Shown: positions 23,301-36,234, counted from the first letter of the stretch. The stretch is 64,000 bases of DNA from Sinohyriopsis cumingii (GCA_028554795.2 CM068826.1:106919602-106983601); one strand, 5' to 3'. Made by a program: numbers and translations. Notes: generated by a model from the letters alone, not told the origin.

Positions 23301-26295
23301 CATCAGAACCTTTGGGAAGTCGAGTAGTTTCTTTAATCCTCACCTTGCTTCATTTAGAGCATACATGACCACTTGTGCCAGCAGGTTGACTGTATTTAGG
23401 CATTTTCTTGGTAGGCAAGTTGAGAGTCTTTACTGGAATACTGACTCTGTGACCAATGAGCCAGAGGTTGGTTGCATTTTGTGGGCTGGATTTGGGTGGT
23501 TTGTTTGTAGAATTAGGTCTTTTTAATTGTTATACTGACACTGATTCTCTGATATATCTACTTCACTACTGGGTTGAGTGGCTGCAAACAGATTTGAGTG
23601 GCATGAGGACTCAATTTGACTATGGCTTCCAAAAATCTCCTAGCCTCAGGAAAGTCCTTGCCTTTCACCTTGGATTTCCTTCTCTTGCTTCCATTTGGGA
23701 CTGTCTCTAGTGTACAAAAATTGTTCTGCCTCACAATTTGCACAAGATTTTAAAAAATTTATAAAGCCTCAAAATATCCTGCATTTGGCTTTAAACTCCC
23801 CAAATTACAAATATAAGATAATCAGTGAACAGCTTTCTGTGTACACATCAGCTGTCCTTTTATAATTCTAGTCCTGGTATCATGCCACATCTCTTCACAT
23901 CAGTTATTGTACTGGTGGAATATATCTCATCCACAGAATACTGGTTCTGGATAGTTTCTCTAATATGTTGGTAGAATGCAAAACAATACTGTTTGATTAT
24001 TTTTATTTACTTTTTTTCCTTCTGATAAATATCAAAAGTTGTAGATTTCAACTTTAAAATGGTATGTATGATAGATGGCCTAGAAAACAGTATTTTTGGC
24101 TTACTGCCAATAGAATCACATGTGTATATACCTAGAGGGACAATTTAATGATCAAATTTCTTTCAAGAAAAAATATCAAATTTCAATATAACATGATTTC
24201 TTAATAAAACTTTTGGCTGCCAGACAAGGCCCTCACATTGAGCAAAAAGTTTGATTTTTAGTTTACCCAGGTTCCCAAACAATAAATTTGTCAATGTCTG
24301 TTGACAGTTGGTCAATCTGCTGTTAAGCTTCACTGGTTAATCACTCCTTGCGTAGTTTCCTATATCTATCAGCCAAGCAGATGATATTAAGATGATTCTC
24401 AAGTCAAATTCAGACAAAATAAAAGTAATCCCATTTAATGTGTGTCCTTAGCCTTTAAATACCTCTTTGAAGTTGTCAGTCAATTGTCATGAAACACTGC
24501 ATTGTTAAGGAAATAAGTGATTCCAAATAACACAGAAATTCGGGTTTCAGTACGAGGTCGAGTAACAGAATATTGCAAATAAACCAAAAACTTCGCATGA
24601 TGAACCAGATTGTTTGCATGTTCTAATAAAGTTTAAATGAGTTGTGCAAGACACAAATCATTGGTTGTGTCATTGCAGACAAACAGATGATAGATTTTCA
24701 CATTACTTATTGTCTTGCCTTCTAAACATGAAGAGACATTTATAGTATCTTTCTTGTTGTGGACATTAGGTAAAATAAGGTTTTTCTTTTCTTTCAGACT
24801 GTTTCATTTGTTCAAAACAGTAGGTCAATTTGAACTACTCTTCAGGCTTCAATATATAAGATCTTTTTTATTCCTCTGCCATAAATAAAGCTAACGTTGC
24901 ATTTGTCCATTCATAATACATGTCCCGAAATTCCTGAGTGTACGACTACTCCTGCACATTTCCTTGGACTGGGTTGAGATTTGCCTAACATTAAGATCAG
25001 GTGAACATGTGCTTTTGTGATCATGTTCCTATGAAGTAGTCCAGAGTTATACCCCTCTAGGTGTCAAAAGTGGGTCCTACATATGACAATGATTGTCCAT
25101 GCAACTAGTCCCAGACTGTTTGAAATGGGGAAGAAAATGCGTCCCATCAACTGATTTCTGGGTGGATTATACTTAAGTAAAGCATGTTAAACATAACATT
25201 TTGTAGAATTCTTGCATATCGACTAGTTTCTCCATCATGTACATGTAAAGAGACACATGACATGTCCTATTCATGGAGTATTACTATGATTTATCTTTAT
25301 AATTTAGTACAACTGTCTTAAGACATCCAAAAAAGAACAAAATCAGTTTGAAATTCAAGAAGAGTTATATAGTGAAAACCATCTAATATAAGATACTGGG
25401 ACCAGACAATATCCACCGAAAATGTGAAGCAGACAGGTTGATGGTAATAGTGTCTCCATCACAAGAATAAAAATGTTTGTTCTAATCAGAATCCAGATTA
25501 ACCAGGACAGGCTACACTAGACAGATGATTCCTTTCCTTACAAATTAAGAAACTAATGAAGAAATAAAACAAAAATGGTTGAAAAATTTAATAACACAAG
25601 TATTTTCATGACACAGTTGTGCAGAGCTCTCAAACAAAAAACGTTATTACAGAATAGAGAATAAAAACAAATATCCATCCACTGCAAGTTTAATGAGCAT
25701 CACTGATTTAGTGCAAAATTAATGTAGGTGTTCATAATTATACCTTCCAATCACTTTTAAACCAAAAGTACCTCAAAAAATTATATCTACATGTTAATGA
25801 GTCACATTCACACTTTCCAGAAAATATTTTCAAACATGAAACCAAACAATTAGCAGATAGCATCTGATATGTATCATTTTAAACAACACACAAATGTAGC
25901 CTCCTGCCATAAACATCACAAGTTTATATCTTACAAAATTTTATACTGATACTTGTCTTTTTTGTGGAAAAAGCAATTGTATGATGCAAAAATATGACAT
26001 CTAAAAATGCAATACATAATAACAAGGCACATGGATTGAATTATTTCGGATTCTACTTGAGGCACAACTGTCCTGATGTCATGATCGTAAAAACAATAAT
26101 CTCAGTTTATTCTAATGATAATAAAGAGTTTTTTTTAATGAACCCCCTAAATGGGGCTTGCTTTCATGTTGTATATTTGTGTAATTTTTATTTTTTGACT
26201 GAAAACCAATAACAGAAAACTAAGAGAAAAAACACCAGTTAACATTAAAACAAATAATATGGAAATCTTTTGTGATACTTCATATATGAACAGTT
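23301..26295. other. Intergenic, nothing recognised
   Basis: About 3 kb of AT-rich sequence. The open frames here are short, lack splice signals and match no family I know. Confidence 0.45.
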
Positions 26296-26470
26296 TTCCC
26301 TCATTATAATGTTGTCCATGGGAGCCATGGAGTATGTCGCCTTACAGTGAGACTGCCTTACAATAAAGTACATGATACATATAATTTACTACTACTTAAT
26401 GAAATGGGATCTATGACCATACTCACCTTATAGCTGGGCCAATGTTTTAATGAAGGGTCTTATAATGAAG
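26296..26470. repeat. Dispersed repeat, copy 1 (partner at 38505)
   Basis: It shares with 38505-38640 the sequence ATTATAAT-TTGTCCA, GCCATGGAGTAT, CAATAAAGTACAT and TGATGAAATGGGATC-AT-AC. The element type is unknown. It resembles the ends of elements that begin with a 'cattataa' phrase, but no inverted ends were found. Confidence 0.6.
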
Positions 26471-26699
26471 GTGTGCAGTATTTTAATAACCAATTACTGA
26501 GCATACAATATGCAGTCATTACAATGATGGATAATGAACCTGGATCATTTTTTCTTTACACAGACAGTTGCAAAATACAAGAAATAGCTGTTACAAATAC
26601 CATGGTATCTACTCTGTTTTCTAATGGAGGTATGTTATACTCAACAGGCTGCAACCAGAACAGCTTGCCTGCTGTTATTCATCAAATGACATCCATTAC

Positions 26700-27120
26700 A
26701 GGGTTCTTTGAAAGACTTGGACAGTTTGGGAAAAATGAGGTAGTATTTTCAAAACCTTAAAAGTTTGGGAAAATCGAGCAGATTACCCTGAGGTCTATAA
26801 AAGTCTGAAAATTTAAATAAACCCAAACATTTTAATTTCTTTCCATAATCACAAATAAAATTGTCCAAGATTGTTAGATTTGGATGTAGTCAAGTTTTCC
26901 TGGTTTATTTCTTCTGATGACCCATTCAGTTTCATTTCATCATTAAACAATATTGTAGTATTTTGCATTTGTTGTTTTCTCATTTAACATAGCTTGCTTA
27001 CAAATTATTAGTGAAAATAGGTCTTAGAAATCTATGTTTGTGGTTTTTTAAAGTTTGGGAGTGGTCTTTGAAAGTTTGGGAAAAGTCTTTGAATTTATCG
27101 TTCAGAATTCTGTGTGAATC
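26700..27120. repeat. AAAGTTTGGGAAAA motif cluster
   Basis: Phrases of the type CAGTTTGGGAAAA, AAAGTTTGGGAAAA and GAAAGTTTGGGAAAAGTCTTT recur around 26718-26780 and 27048-27100. They may be the two ends of an old DNA element, but I could not establish termini. Confidence 0.35.
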
Positions 27121-27209
27121 CTACATTAACAAAAGTTTGTTATCACTACTATTACCTACTTCATGGATCACCTTGAAGCTTTTACACACAAATTCACTCA
27201 AACCCTAGC

Positions 27210-28380
27210 TGGTCCTAATGAAAATAGTGTTGCTCGGACATCCAATATGGCCACCACAGCAGTCATCTTAAAAATCTTGTCAGTGCTACTCCTTCTGAAT
27301 GGACTGTCATACACATGGGTTTTCAGTAGAAGACTTATCATTTCTAGCTGACCTTAAATGAAATGGTTCTGCTTGGACATCAAACATGCACACCACATTA
27401 ACCATCTTGACACTTTCATTACTACCCCTTAATGGATTTATATATCGGCATTGGGGTTTCACTAAATGACTTCTTATGAGGTCTATTTAATATGAAAAGA
27501 AAATGGTGACAATCTGATATCTGATATGGCCACCATTGCAGCCAGCTTCAAAGCCTTATCACTTCTCTTAAATAGAAAAGCCACACTGATATGGAGTTTT
27601 CACTTGAAGACATCTCGCTATGTCTTGTTGGTACTGATTGAAAATGGTTTTGCTCAGTCATCCAATATGAAAATCTTATCACTACCCCTCTTAATGGACA
27701 GTCATATGTACATGTTATTAAGAGTTAAAAATCATTTTATGTCTTGAAAATGGTGCTGATCTGGTATCTAGGATGGCCACCATGGCAGCCCTCTTCAAAA
27801 TTATATTTCTGCTCCTAAACAAAAAGTTATAACACTGGGTTGTCACCAGAATTCTTATGATATATAGCTGGTCTTAAATAAAGATGGTGCCTGTCTAAAT
27901 TAAAATATGCCACAATGAACAAATATTTAATCTTGTTAGCATGATTCCATCTTAATGGATGGTCATTTCAAGATGGTGTTCTAATGATTTCTAATTGGTC
28001 CTAAATGAAAACAGTCCCAACCTGACATCTAAAATGGCTACCACAGCAGCCATCTTGAAAATCTTATTATTACTACTCCCTCCTTAAAGGAAAGTCGGTT
28101 TTCACAAGAAGACTTCATGTCATGTCTAGCTGCCTCAAAAAAAAATATGCTGATATGATATCCAATAAGGCTGCTGCAGCAGCCAACTTAAAATTGTATT
28201 GCTTCTCCTACTAGATGGAAAATCACATCCACATTGGGTTTTCACCAGAAAACTTATGTTGAAAAGGTACTAAATGAAAATGGTACCCTTTTAATATCCA
28301 CAATGTCAGCTGTCTTGAAGTCTTGTTAATGCTACTTTCTAAATGGAAAGTCATACTGATAACGGGTTTCAACATAATTA
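27210..28380. repeat. Divergent tandem array of ~135-bp units, about nine copies
   Basis: Each unit has the order AAATGGTGCTGATCTGATAT, CCAATATGGCCACCACAGC, AGCCATCTTGAAAATCTTAT, CTACTCC-CTTAATGGAAAGTCAT, GGGTTTTCACCAGAAGACTTA and GTCTAGCTG-CCTTAAATG. Units start near 27216, 27357, 27494, 27640, 27746, 27880, 28006, 28139 and 28277. They differ widely, so the array is old. Read in reverse complement, the phrase order resembles the units at 62000-63560. Confidence 0.85.
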
Positions 28381-28520
28381 ATGTTGAATTTTCTTCTTGC
28401 TTTTTTTTGTTTTTAAGCACACATAACACTGTCATCTTATGAATGTGCAATGAAAACTGTAATAAAGTCAACTCTCCTTACAGTTGTTTAACCATTATAA
28501 AAACAAGGAGAACTCTGTCT

Positions 28521-28708
28521 GGGCTGTTCTATTAAGACATACATGGGACCCAGGGAACACACTTTTAAAGTGGGGTACTCACTCATAGATGCAGTTTAGA
28601 AATTTCTTTTCATTTTAATATGAACTCTGTGAAATCAAAGTACCCTGGCATATATTTTTTTTTATACAGACTCCCCTGGGTACCATGTATGTTTAAATGG
28701 AACAGCCC
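28521..28708. mobile_element. PIF/Harbinger-like MITE, copy 2
   Basis: 188 bp from GGGCTGTTCTATTAAG to AATGGAACAGCCC, with the same internal order as copies 1 and 3 but in reverse orientation (GTGGGGTACTCACTCATAGA before TATGAACTCTGTGAAATC). The flanking triplets (TCT / TCA) no longer match exactly. Confidence 0.8.
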
Positions 28709-30099
28709 TCAGAATGAATGCATACACTACTAAATTTGACCATTACAAAGTTCTGACACTGATTTTCTGATATAGACATGCCAATTATGCAATTTATATA
28801 TATAAACTGACCCATTATGAGGAAACTGCCCAGAGGTCAAGAATCTGATGACCAGGTGTTGATCCATATTGTAAAGAGCCTGATCAGGATTTCTGTTCTC
28901 TAAATAAGAAGTTAGCAGCACAATTTTCAGACCTGTTGGTCAAAAAAAAAAGGTCAGCTAAACTTCTGTCATGTTATAGTATGATAATTTGAGTAAATTT
29001 TCCAGGGTAAATTACTAAGAACAGTGACACTGCATTCAAGTTCACCTTTCCCTTTTCTTTTTCTCTCTGTTATTAGAAGTTGTGCACAGACTAACAAAAA
29101 AAGATATCTCATGGTGAAAAAGTGCCTAATTGATACAGTGCAAACTCAATATTCTGATGAAATTGCTTGCAGCTATGTTGGCATTTGAAAAAGAGTCAAC
29201 TGTATGTATCACTTTAACTGGAATGACGATTTCTGACAGAATAGTTAGCTGTTCACAAGCAGGTTAAAAAAGATCAATGGGTCTTGAAATGGCTGCATGA
29301 ATACAAACTCTGAAAAGCACATATCTCAAATACTGTGCAGTTTCTTTTCTTCTTGGACTGTCTGGTCCACTATTAGCAGTTATTCCATATTTACTGTTTC
29401 ACTCCAGGCATAACATGTTTTTAAGTAAATGAAGCATCTTTTCTCATCGATCTATTTGCTGAAATAATGAAATTCAGGACACTAGTTAACAAAAGCTATG
29501 CTTATGAAAATTAAATAAGAAAATAAAGATGATAACCTAAGAAAGAATAGATATATTAATATATAAATACAAGTACAAAATAATGTATATTACAAAAATA
29601 AAAATTTCCTATAATGCTTTTGTATATATAAATTACTTGTAACAAAACTGACATTTGAAGAAAGCTATACACAAACTCTTAATAACATCACAACATGATT
29701 GGCTATGTTTATAAAAGACCTACATACGGCAATCAAAGAGTCCGCAGATTATTGGGTTAATAAAAGAAAGTAAGTAAAAATAAGTAACATTCCTATCCTT
29801 ATCTCTGATATAACACTGACAGACTGGAGACAGGTTTGTTTTAGTACTGAAAGACATACAAACACCCCTGCTTTGCTCTGGCGCACTTGATTGTGTCACA
29901 GATGTTAACATATGCTAGAAAGGTCAGCCATATGACTTGGAAAAAAAGAAAGTATGTTATGTTGCCTTTACCTATAAGAATAAAGACAACCAACTTTCTC
30001 ACAAGAATTTTAAACAATAATGTAATCAATGATTACATATTTCACCAGAATGAAGCCCATAGTAGCCTATCATAACCATTGTAAACATTATATTACTTT
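28709..30099. other. Intergenic, nothing recognised
   Basis: AT-rich. No element ends, coding similarity or tandem structure found. Confidence 0.45.
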
Positions 30100-30338
30100 T
30101 GTTGTTGTGGGTTTAATGCCCTTTTTCAGCATGCATTGGGGTATACATGGCAGCCAGAATATTTGGTGGAGAAAGATCCAGGGAAAACACCAAATAACCG
30201 CTGACCCACAGGAAACTATTGGCAAGCTTTTTCACATACCCATGTTGGTTGAGCCAAAACTCAAACCACCACAGAGGTGTGATGTGTGAGTAATCTGTAA
30301 AGGCTAGTGCCTTAGAACACTCAGCCATCCAGCACCCC
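30100..30338 (-). mobile_element. SINE family A copy
   Basis: It starts on the + strand with a short GTTGTTG tail, then GTGGGTTTAATGCCCTTTTTCAG. It continues through the GGCAGCCAGAATATT and CTATTGGCAAGCTTTTTCAC core to the A-box side ending CAGCACCCC. The flanks TAAACATTATATTA and TAAACATTATTATTA are the target duplication. Confidence 0.85.
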
Positions 30339-31000
30339 ATAAACATTATTATTATCATGCAAAAATTTTTAAAAAATTGAAGTGATCTTGGTCAATTCTC
30401 ATACTAAAGATTTTCTGCAATCTTTAATCTTTGTATTTTAAAAATTAAAATGTTAACTTTTAAACAGCTTCATGTAGCCAATATTGCGCTGTCATGCCAT
30501 CAAAAACAACTACAAACCTATCAACCCACGAACCCACCTATCTACTTTGACTGGCTATAAAAATGTAAAACAATAAAACACGAACATTACTTTCAACATT
30601 AAAGTAGAGCTACTATAAAGAGTTAATAAAACCCAAAGATTAATGTTGCTTTTTATATTTTTCTTTTTAAAAAAAATCATTGCTCTTGAAATCTTCTTAA
30701 GAAACTATTATCACTTTCCAACTGAAATGAGGAAGTTGTTCTCATCAAGATGCATCCCCACGTTTCATGATCCTAGATATGATAACAATATACAAAGAAT
30801 ACAACAAGTCAGTCATGACAAGATAAATGCAAAAGCTTAGTTTACTAAGAATCTTTTTTATAAGGGTCACTGTGATCTACTTTGGTATGGGTATAGTGCT
30901 AAGAAAGATATATTTAATCTAGTTTCATGATTAAAGTATGAAGCAAAAAATTAAAAGTCAGTTAAGTGTGAAATATAGATCACTGATCTTCTTTTAAGTA
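30339..31000. other. Intergenic, nothing recognised
   Basis: AT-rich spacer between SINE A (30100-30338) and SINE B (31001-31255). A 65-codon open frame at 30643 matches nothing. Confidence 0.4.
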
Positions 31001-31255
31001 ATGCTCTGGTGGCCTAACCACGGGATGTCATGGGCTCAATCCCTGGCCAAGTCATACCAAAGACTTATAAAAATAGTATTAACAGCTCAGCATTAAGATG
31101 TTAGTGTTAGGACTGGTTGGCCTGGTGTCAGGATAATGTGACTGGGTGGGTAATCATGATACATGTCTGCTGCATGATGCCTCAGTGCTAGACATCATAG
31201 CGATATGACTAAACATTTATAAAGCTACATTAAAAATCCAAATCACACACACACA
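31001..31255 (+). mobile_element. SINE family B copy with tail and target duplication
   Basis: It runs from ATGCTCTGGTGGCCTAACC to AATCCAAATCACACACACAC, with a 13-bp flanking duplication CTTCTTTTAAGTA (30988-31000 and 31256-31268). Part of the tRNA-like head between the A and B boxes is deleted. The tail is (CA)n. Confidence 0.88.
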
Positions 31256-32147
31256 CTTCTTTTAAGTAGGACTGTGAAGATCTGATTTTAATCAGATTAG
31301 TAAAGTGCCCTGCCCAAGGACATACCATGACACCAGACCTGGGCTTGTACATTGGTAGGATCCTAATCTGCATTTTTTTGGTCAGAAGTCATGCACATGA
31401 ACCACTGAGCCAATTTCTTAAAAGAGTGTCATTTACTGCCATTGTAAATATAACAAAACAGGCGCAAGGTATAATATATTGTAGAATAAAGCAAAACATA
31501 GCCATGACCACAAGAACACAAAACAATACATGAAGAGATGCCAGTATCTTAAAGTGGAAAACCTTTTCAGAAACAGACCATAAACCTTTATAGGGAAAAA
31601 GTAGAGAATAAAAGATAAAATAAATAAAGAACTTGGGATCTGGTTGAAAAACAATACTAAGAATGTTAGCATGCTAACAACACACACAGACATATACACA
31701 AATGCTTGCACTCACTCACACAATAGCAATAAAGATAGCACAAATAATATGAGTATATCAAAGCTTCCCTGTACATGGTGCAGATAAGCTAGTGCTTGAT
31801 CTTGATGGACTGGGGGGGGGGGGGGGGGGGGGTACAGATATTCTAACCATACTGACAGAGAATCCAATGATCATCTCATAATTTAAGCGATATCTGAGAT
31901 GATTCAGTCTTTGGAAAGTAACATATATTGCCAAAAATCATGATCCATTTAAAACTTAATATTACACCATGTGATGATTAACCCACTTGTATGGAAACAG
32001 ATTGTGCAAATATGTGAAATGTTTATTAAGTTCAGTAGATTATCTATCTATCACCAGAAAGGAAGCACAATGTATGCATGCTGGATCTTTTGCAGCTTCA
32101 CAGTTTTTATGTCTTGGAATGTTAAATCAGTAGGATTGGAATTCTTA
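31256..32147. other. AP1AR: AP1AR downstream region / 3' UTR (minus strand)
   Basis: The stretch downstream of the AP1AR stop. It holds a 21-G run (31812-31832). A candidate poly(A) signal, AATAAA on the - strand, lies at 32022-32027, about 120 bases past the stop. The true transcript end cannot be set from sequence alone. Confidence 0.4.
31812..31832. repeat. Poly-G homopolymer
   Basis: 21 consecutive G residues. The length is error-prone in sequencing. Confidence 0.9.
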
Positions 32148-32338
32148 TCACCGTGATGTACAGTCTATAAATTTCTCTTTATCTCCAAGCAACTGCTGTT
32201 TCTCTTTGTCATTCAAAGTCAAAAAGTCATTATCCCATTCTAATTCGGTCGAATGGTTAGGACTATCAGTGGATTTCTTGCTTAATGCCATCAGATTTTC
32301 CTCTGTGGAAGACCGCTTTTTCTTATGAGGAACAACAC
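32148..32338 (-). CDS. AP1AR: AP1AR last coding exon with second Trp-acidic motif
   Basis: After the acceptor CTTCCCTAG on the - strand, two bases complete a glycine. The exon then encodes VVPHKKKRSSTEENLMALSK, STDSPNHSTELEWDNDFLTL and a charged tail ending EKFIDCTSR and TGA. Human AP1AR has the matching order: an acidic LEWEDEEG, then a basic RSKTEED-type segment with an ILRAALK helix start, then LEWENDF. The tail after LEWDNDF is shorter than, and unlike, the vertebrate end. The basic RSSTEEN stretch looks like a phosphorylation-type Ser/Thr segment (inference). Convergent with ALYREF, with about 16.8 kb between the two stop codons. Confidence 0.9.
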
Positions 32339-33357
32339 CTAGGGAAGGAAAAAAAATTCAATGCATCTTGCAATTCCTTTAGAATCAAGCTGTATCAATA
32401 AAAATCATGGATTATACAAATTATTATCATCTGCTTCACTTTATTGTCTTGCATAAAACCACTAACAGAATATTTCATGGACACTATTCTTATAAAATTT
32501 CAATATGTAATACACTCTAAGGTAAAAGTAAATCATGTTGTGCACATGGATGTAAATCATGTAACAAATTGAACTTTATTCCATATGCTGCCATAGATTA
32601 AATAAGACTGTACGTAGCTAAGTGATCAAAATATATCCATGGGTATTATCCACGGGAGTTCATGACTGCAGACACATAAGGACCCGGAAGAAGCCTTTAT
32701 AAATGAGTGACTACATAATCTTCATGTTTGCATTATAATAATTGTAACCCATCTGCTTAATTGCCACTGTGAACCATTTCCTTTGAATATTCACCTCTCC
32801 ATTAAAGTGAACCTCATTATAATGTGTTCCGATATAACAAAACCCCATTTTGGAATATAAAATAAATAAATAAATGTAAACTTGTGTTTATTTATGCAAC
32901 TATTTTATTCGAGTTTGGCATCACTAAAACTTGCTACCATAATATGATTTTGGCTCTAATTAGCCACTACTGTATTTTGCCAGGTTCAGGAATTTTCCAA
33001 AAACCATCTACATAACACTCTGGCTTTCTGTCAGTGCAAATCAAACATTCCTGATGAGCTAATAGCATTTTGAATCCACAACATATCATTTCTGAGTATA
33101 AATTGATCAATCCTCCATGTGATCTGATGGATCCCATCCAGCAATATAGAAACTATTAGAAAGGAATGCCTTTGATTTACCTTCTGCTCCAAAAACAACC
33201 CTAAGTTTTCCAATGCAGCCTTTGTAAATAATCCAAACACTAAACACAAAAATATGATTTTATTTTTCTGTTTCATAATATTTATCTAAAAATTAAAGTC
33301 TCTCAGCAATTTAGTAAAACTAATTCTACATGAACATCTATCTGTACACATACACCT

Positions 33358-34700
33358 CAGGGATGGTCCTGGCTTTTAAAAAGCTGTCGCCAAAATAATC
33401 GCCAACCTCAATATTTTGTCGCCAATTTTCAAAAAGTGTCGCCAAAAAAAGTAGTGTACATTTTTCCAAGTGTTAATTTAGTCTATTAATGTAACAGCCA
33501 ATGAAAATTACAAAAGATGGATTAGTTAATACTTTAATTACAACAAGCATTAACAAAATGTTACAAAGTGTTACATGAAGATCCGTCGCGATTTTAGGGC
33601 TGCCCACTTGTTGAATGCAGTTTCAAAGTCTAATTTTTCACATCTGTACATGCTGATTCTCATTAAATTCTCGAGAGATGAGATGGAGAGCTTATTTCTG
33701 ATGTCAGTTTTCATGAGGTTCATCTTACTGAATCCACGTTCACAGTCCTCAGTGCTGGCAGGTGACACCAGTAGTCTCTCAGCAGCCCCCCCCCCCCTTT
33801 ATGGATAGCTTCACAAAGCTTGTAGCGAATTGCTTCCTAAATCCCAAGAATGATCACTGAATGCTGTATAAATTTTCTCGACAAGAAAAATAGGATCTCC
33901 ATTCCCACGAATGAAACTTACACGAGTCAACACCTGGCAATATTGGACCGTATATATAAGCGTAAATTCACACCCAATTTAGGGATTCTTTCACTCCTGT
34001 ATTTTGAGAAATAAATAATTATTATTAATTATGCAAAACTCTTTTTTTTTTTTTTTTTGCTATTTCTTGTTGCGGAGTTTAAGTCTCTGCAGCCGTAACA
34101 TGGGACTGATGGCAAAAGGAAAAGATCAATGAGTAAAATGCTGCACTGGCGACAGATGTAATTGTGATTGAGATTTTTTCCATTTGCTTTGTATTTATAC
34201 ACAGTAGTCGGTACTTCAAAGGTTATCAGTTTTCTATGAAGGTTCAGCAAAACTATTGTATTGGTATATGTATAAAAAAAAAAAAAAACAGAAGGATTAG
34301 CCATACAATTAATTGTATCTGTTTTATTCGCGTCTTCAGAAGTGGGTCAGTTGTAGGTATAGTGCGGTAGCATGATTGACTGTATCGCAGCATACAGTAC
34401 TCAGCCCAGATGTCAGCATAAGCAGATTATGATGTAACAATGCACTGTAAAGATAGGGTTGTCAATAAGAACAAAGGATCGTTTGTGTAACAGATTGATT
34501 CCAAATGCATTGCTTAGTCAAGTTTATGGCTTCCTTTCGTTCTGGCTTTAAATTTATTCAGTCCAAATCCATGATTGTATGTACAAATTAAATAACCAAA
34601 AAGTATGTCGCCAAAAAAATCGCCAGATGGGATATTTTTGTCGCCAATAAGGAAAAAAAATCGCAATTTGCGACATTGGCGAAGCCCAGGACGATCCCTG
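33358..34700 (-). mobile_element. Short hAT element with TCGCCA subterminal repeats
   Basis: Inverted ends CAGGGATGGTCCTGG and CCAGGACGATCCCTG are flanked by CACCT on both sides (5 bp visible). TCGCCA occurs four times within 33385-33450 and three times within 34607-34645 in the same + strand direction. The only coding remnant is the C-terminal dimerisation domain (33571-33768, - strand). At 1.34 kb it is an internal-deletion, non-autonomous copy. Confidence 0.85.
33571..33768 (-). pseudogene. hAT transposase C-terminal dimerisation fragment
   Basis: A 65-codon frame reads SPASTEDCERGFSKMNLMKT, then RNKLSISSLENLMRIS. This is the typical hAT C-terminal motif (Ser-x-Glu-x-CER-x-FS-x-MN, then R-x-LS...L--LM-IS). 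The N-terminal finger and the catalytic residues are missing, so it cannot act as a transposase. The 3' end runs on to KWAALKSRR. Confidence 0.8.
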
Positions 34701-34759
34701 CACCTACATGTAGCGGTCTGAATATTAAAACTGTAACTGGTAGGTACTTTACAAGTATA

Positions 34760-35077
34760 TGTGTGTGTGATTTGGATTTTTAACATAGCTTTAAAAAAAA
34801 TTCAGTCTTATCGCTATGATGTCTGCAGTGTGGCAGTTTATAGTGATGTCTAGCACTGGGGCATCATGCCGCAGACATGTAGCATGATTTTCCTCCCAGT
34901 CACATTATCCTGACACCAGGCCGACCAGTCCTAACACTAACCTCCTAATGCTGAGTGCCAAGCGAGGCAGCTGTTAGTACCATTTTTGTAAGTCTTTGGT
35001 ATGACTCGGCCAGGGATCGAACCCACTACCTCCCGCATCTGAGGCGGATGCTCTAACCACTAGGCCACCGGAGCGGT
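34760..35077 (-). mobile_element. SINE family B, near-complete copy
   Basis: On the - strand it starts ACCGCTCCGGTGGCCTAGTG (A box), then GCATCCGCCTCAGATGCGGG, then the B box GGGTTCGATCCCTGG. The body follows (CTAACAGCTGCCTCGCTTGG, GGTTAGTGTTAGGACTGGTC) and it ends in CAAATCACACACACA. The 13-bp target duplication is CTTTACAAGTATA (34747-34759 and 35078-35090). Both promoter boxes are intact, so this is the best family B copy in the window. Confidence 0.93.
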
Positions 35078-36234
35078 CTTTACAAGTATAGTACCAAACA
35101 CATCCTCTACCTAATTAGCATCCTACAAAAACGGGGATAGTGGGGTCAGCTTGGTTCACTGTCAATGTGACACAAACGCTGACTACATGAATGAAATCTT
35201 CCAATGATCAAATCCACAGAGATCCCTGATAGCATTAAGATGTAAATATGACTCTTTTCGGTGTTCAACATTTACCAAGCACCATTTTAAACAGATGGAA
35301 ATAATAATTTTCAAAGTAAATATCAATCGAAAAGGGCTTTAATCAACCCAAATCAAAACTGGATTAGTAGTGAACAATGACTGAGGTATTCCTCAAAACA
35401 AGATGCCTGAGTTATGAATTATCTTAAGGGTGTACCATAAGCATGGTAAATATAGATTCAAGTCTTTACAAGTATAGTACCAAACACATCCTCTACCTAA
35501 TTAGCATCCTACAAAAACGGGGATAGTGGGGTCAGCTTGGTTCACTGTCAATGTGACACAAACGCTGACTACATGAATGAAATCTTCCAATGATCAAATC
35601 CACAGAGATCCCTGATAGCATTAAGATGTAAATATGACTCTTTTCGGTGTTCAACATTTACCAAGCACCATTTTAAACAGATGGAAATAATAATTTTCAA
35701 AGTAAATATCAATCGAAAAGGGCTTTAATCAACCCAAATCAAAACTGGATTAGTAGTGAACAATGACTGAGGTATTCCTCAAAACAAGATGCCTGAGTTA
35801 TGAATTATCTTAAGGGTGTACCATAAGCATGGTAAATATAGATTCAAGTCTTTACAAGTATAGTACCAAACACATCCTCTACCTAATTAGCATCCTACAA
35901 AAACGGGGATAGTGGGGTCAGCTTGGTTCACTGTCAATGTGACACAAACGCTGACTACATGAATGAAATCTTCCAATGATCAAATCCACAGAGATCCCTG
36001 ATAGCATTAAGATGTAAATATGACTCTTTTCGGTGTTCAACATTTATCAAGCACCATTTTAAACAGATGGAAATAATAATTTTCAAAGTAAATATCAATC
36101 GAAAAGGGCTTTAATCAACCCAAATCAAAACTGGATTAGTAGTGAACAATGACTGAGGTATTCCTCAAAACAAGATGCCTGAGTTATGAATTATCTTAAG
36201 GGTGTACCATAAGCATGGTAAATATAGATTCAAG
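35077..36234. repeat. Tandem triplication, 3 x 386 bp, nearly identical
   Basis: Units are 35077-35462, 35463-35848 and 35849-36234. Each begins TCTTTACAAGTATAGTACC and ends GGTAAATATAGATTCAAG. I found one substitution among them (a T in ACATTTATCAAGC of unit 3 against a C in the other two). There is no conserved open frame and no inner periodicity. The array starts at the end of the SINE B copy. Confidence 0.95.

Noticed and set aside
26473-26760. 95-codon frame on the + strand
   Set aside because: No recognisable domain, no splice context, and it adjoins repeat sequence.
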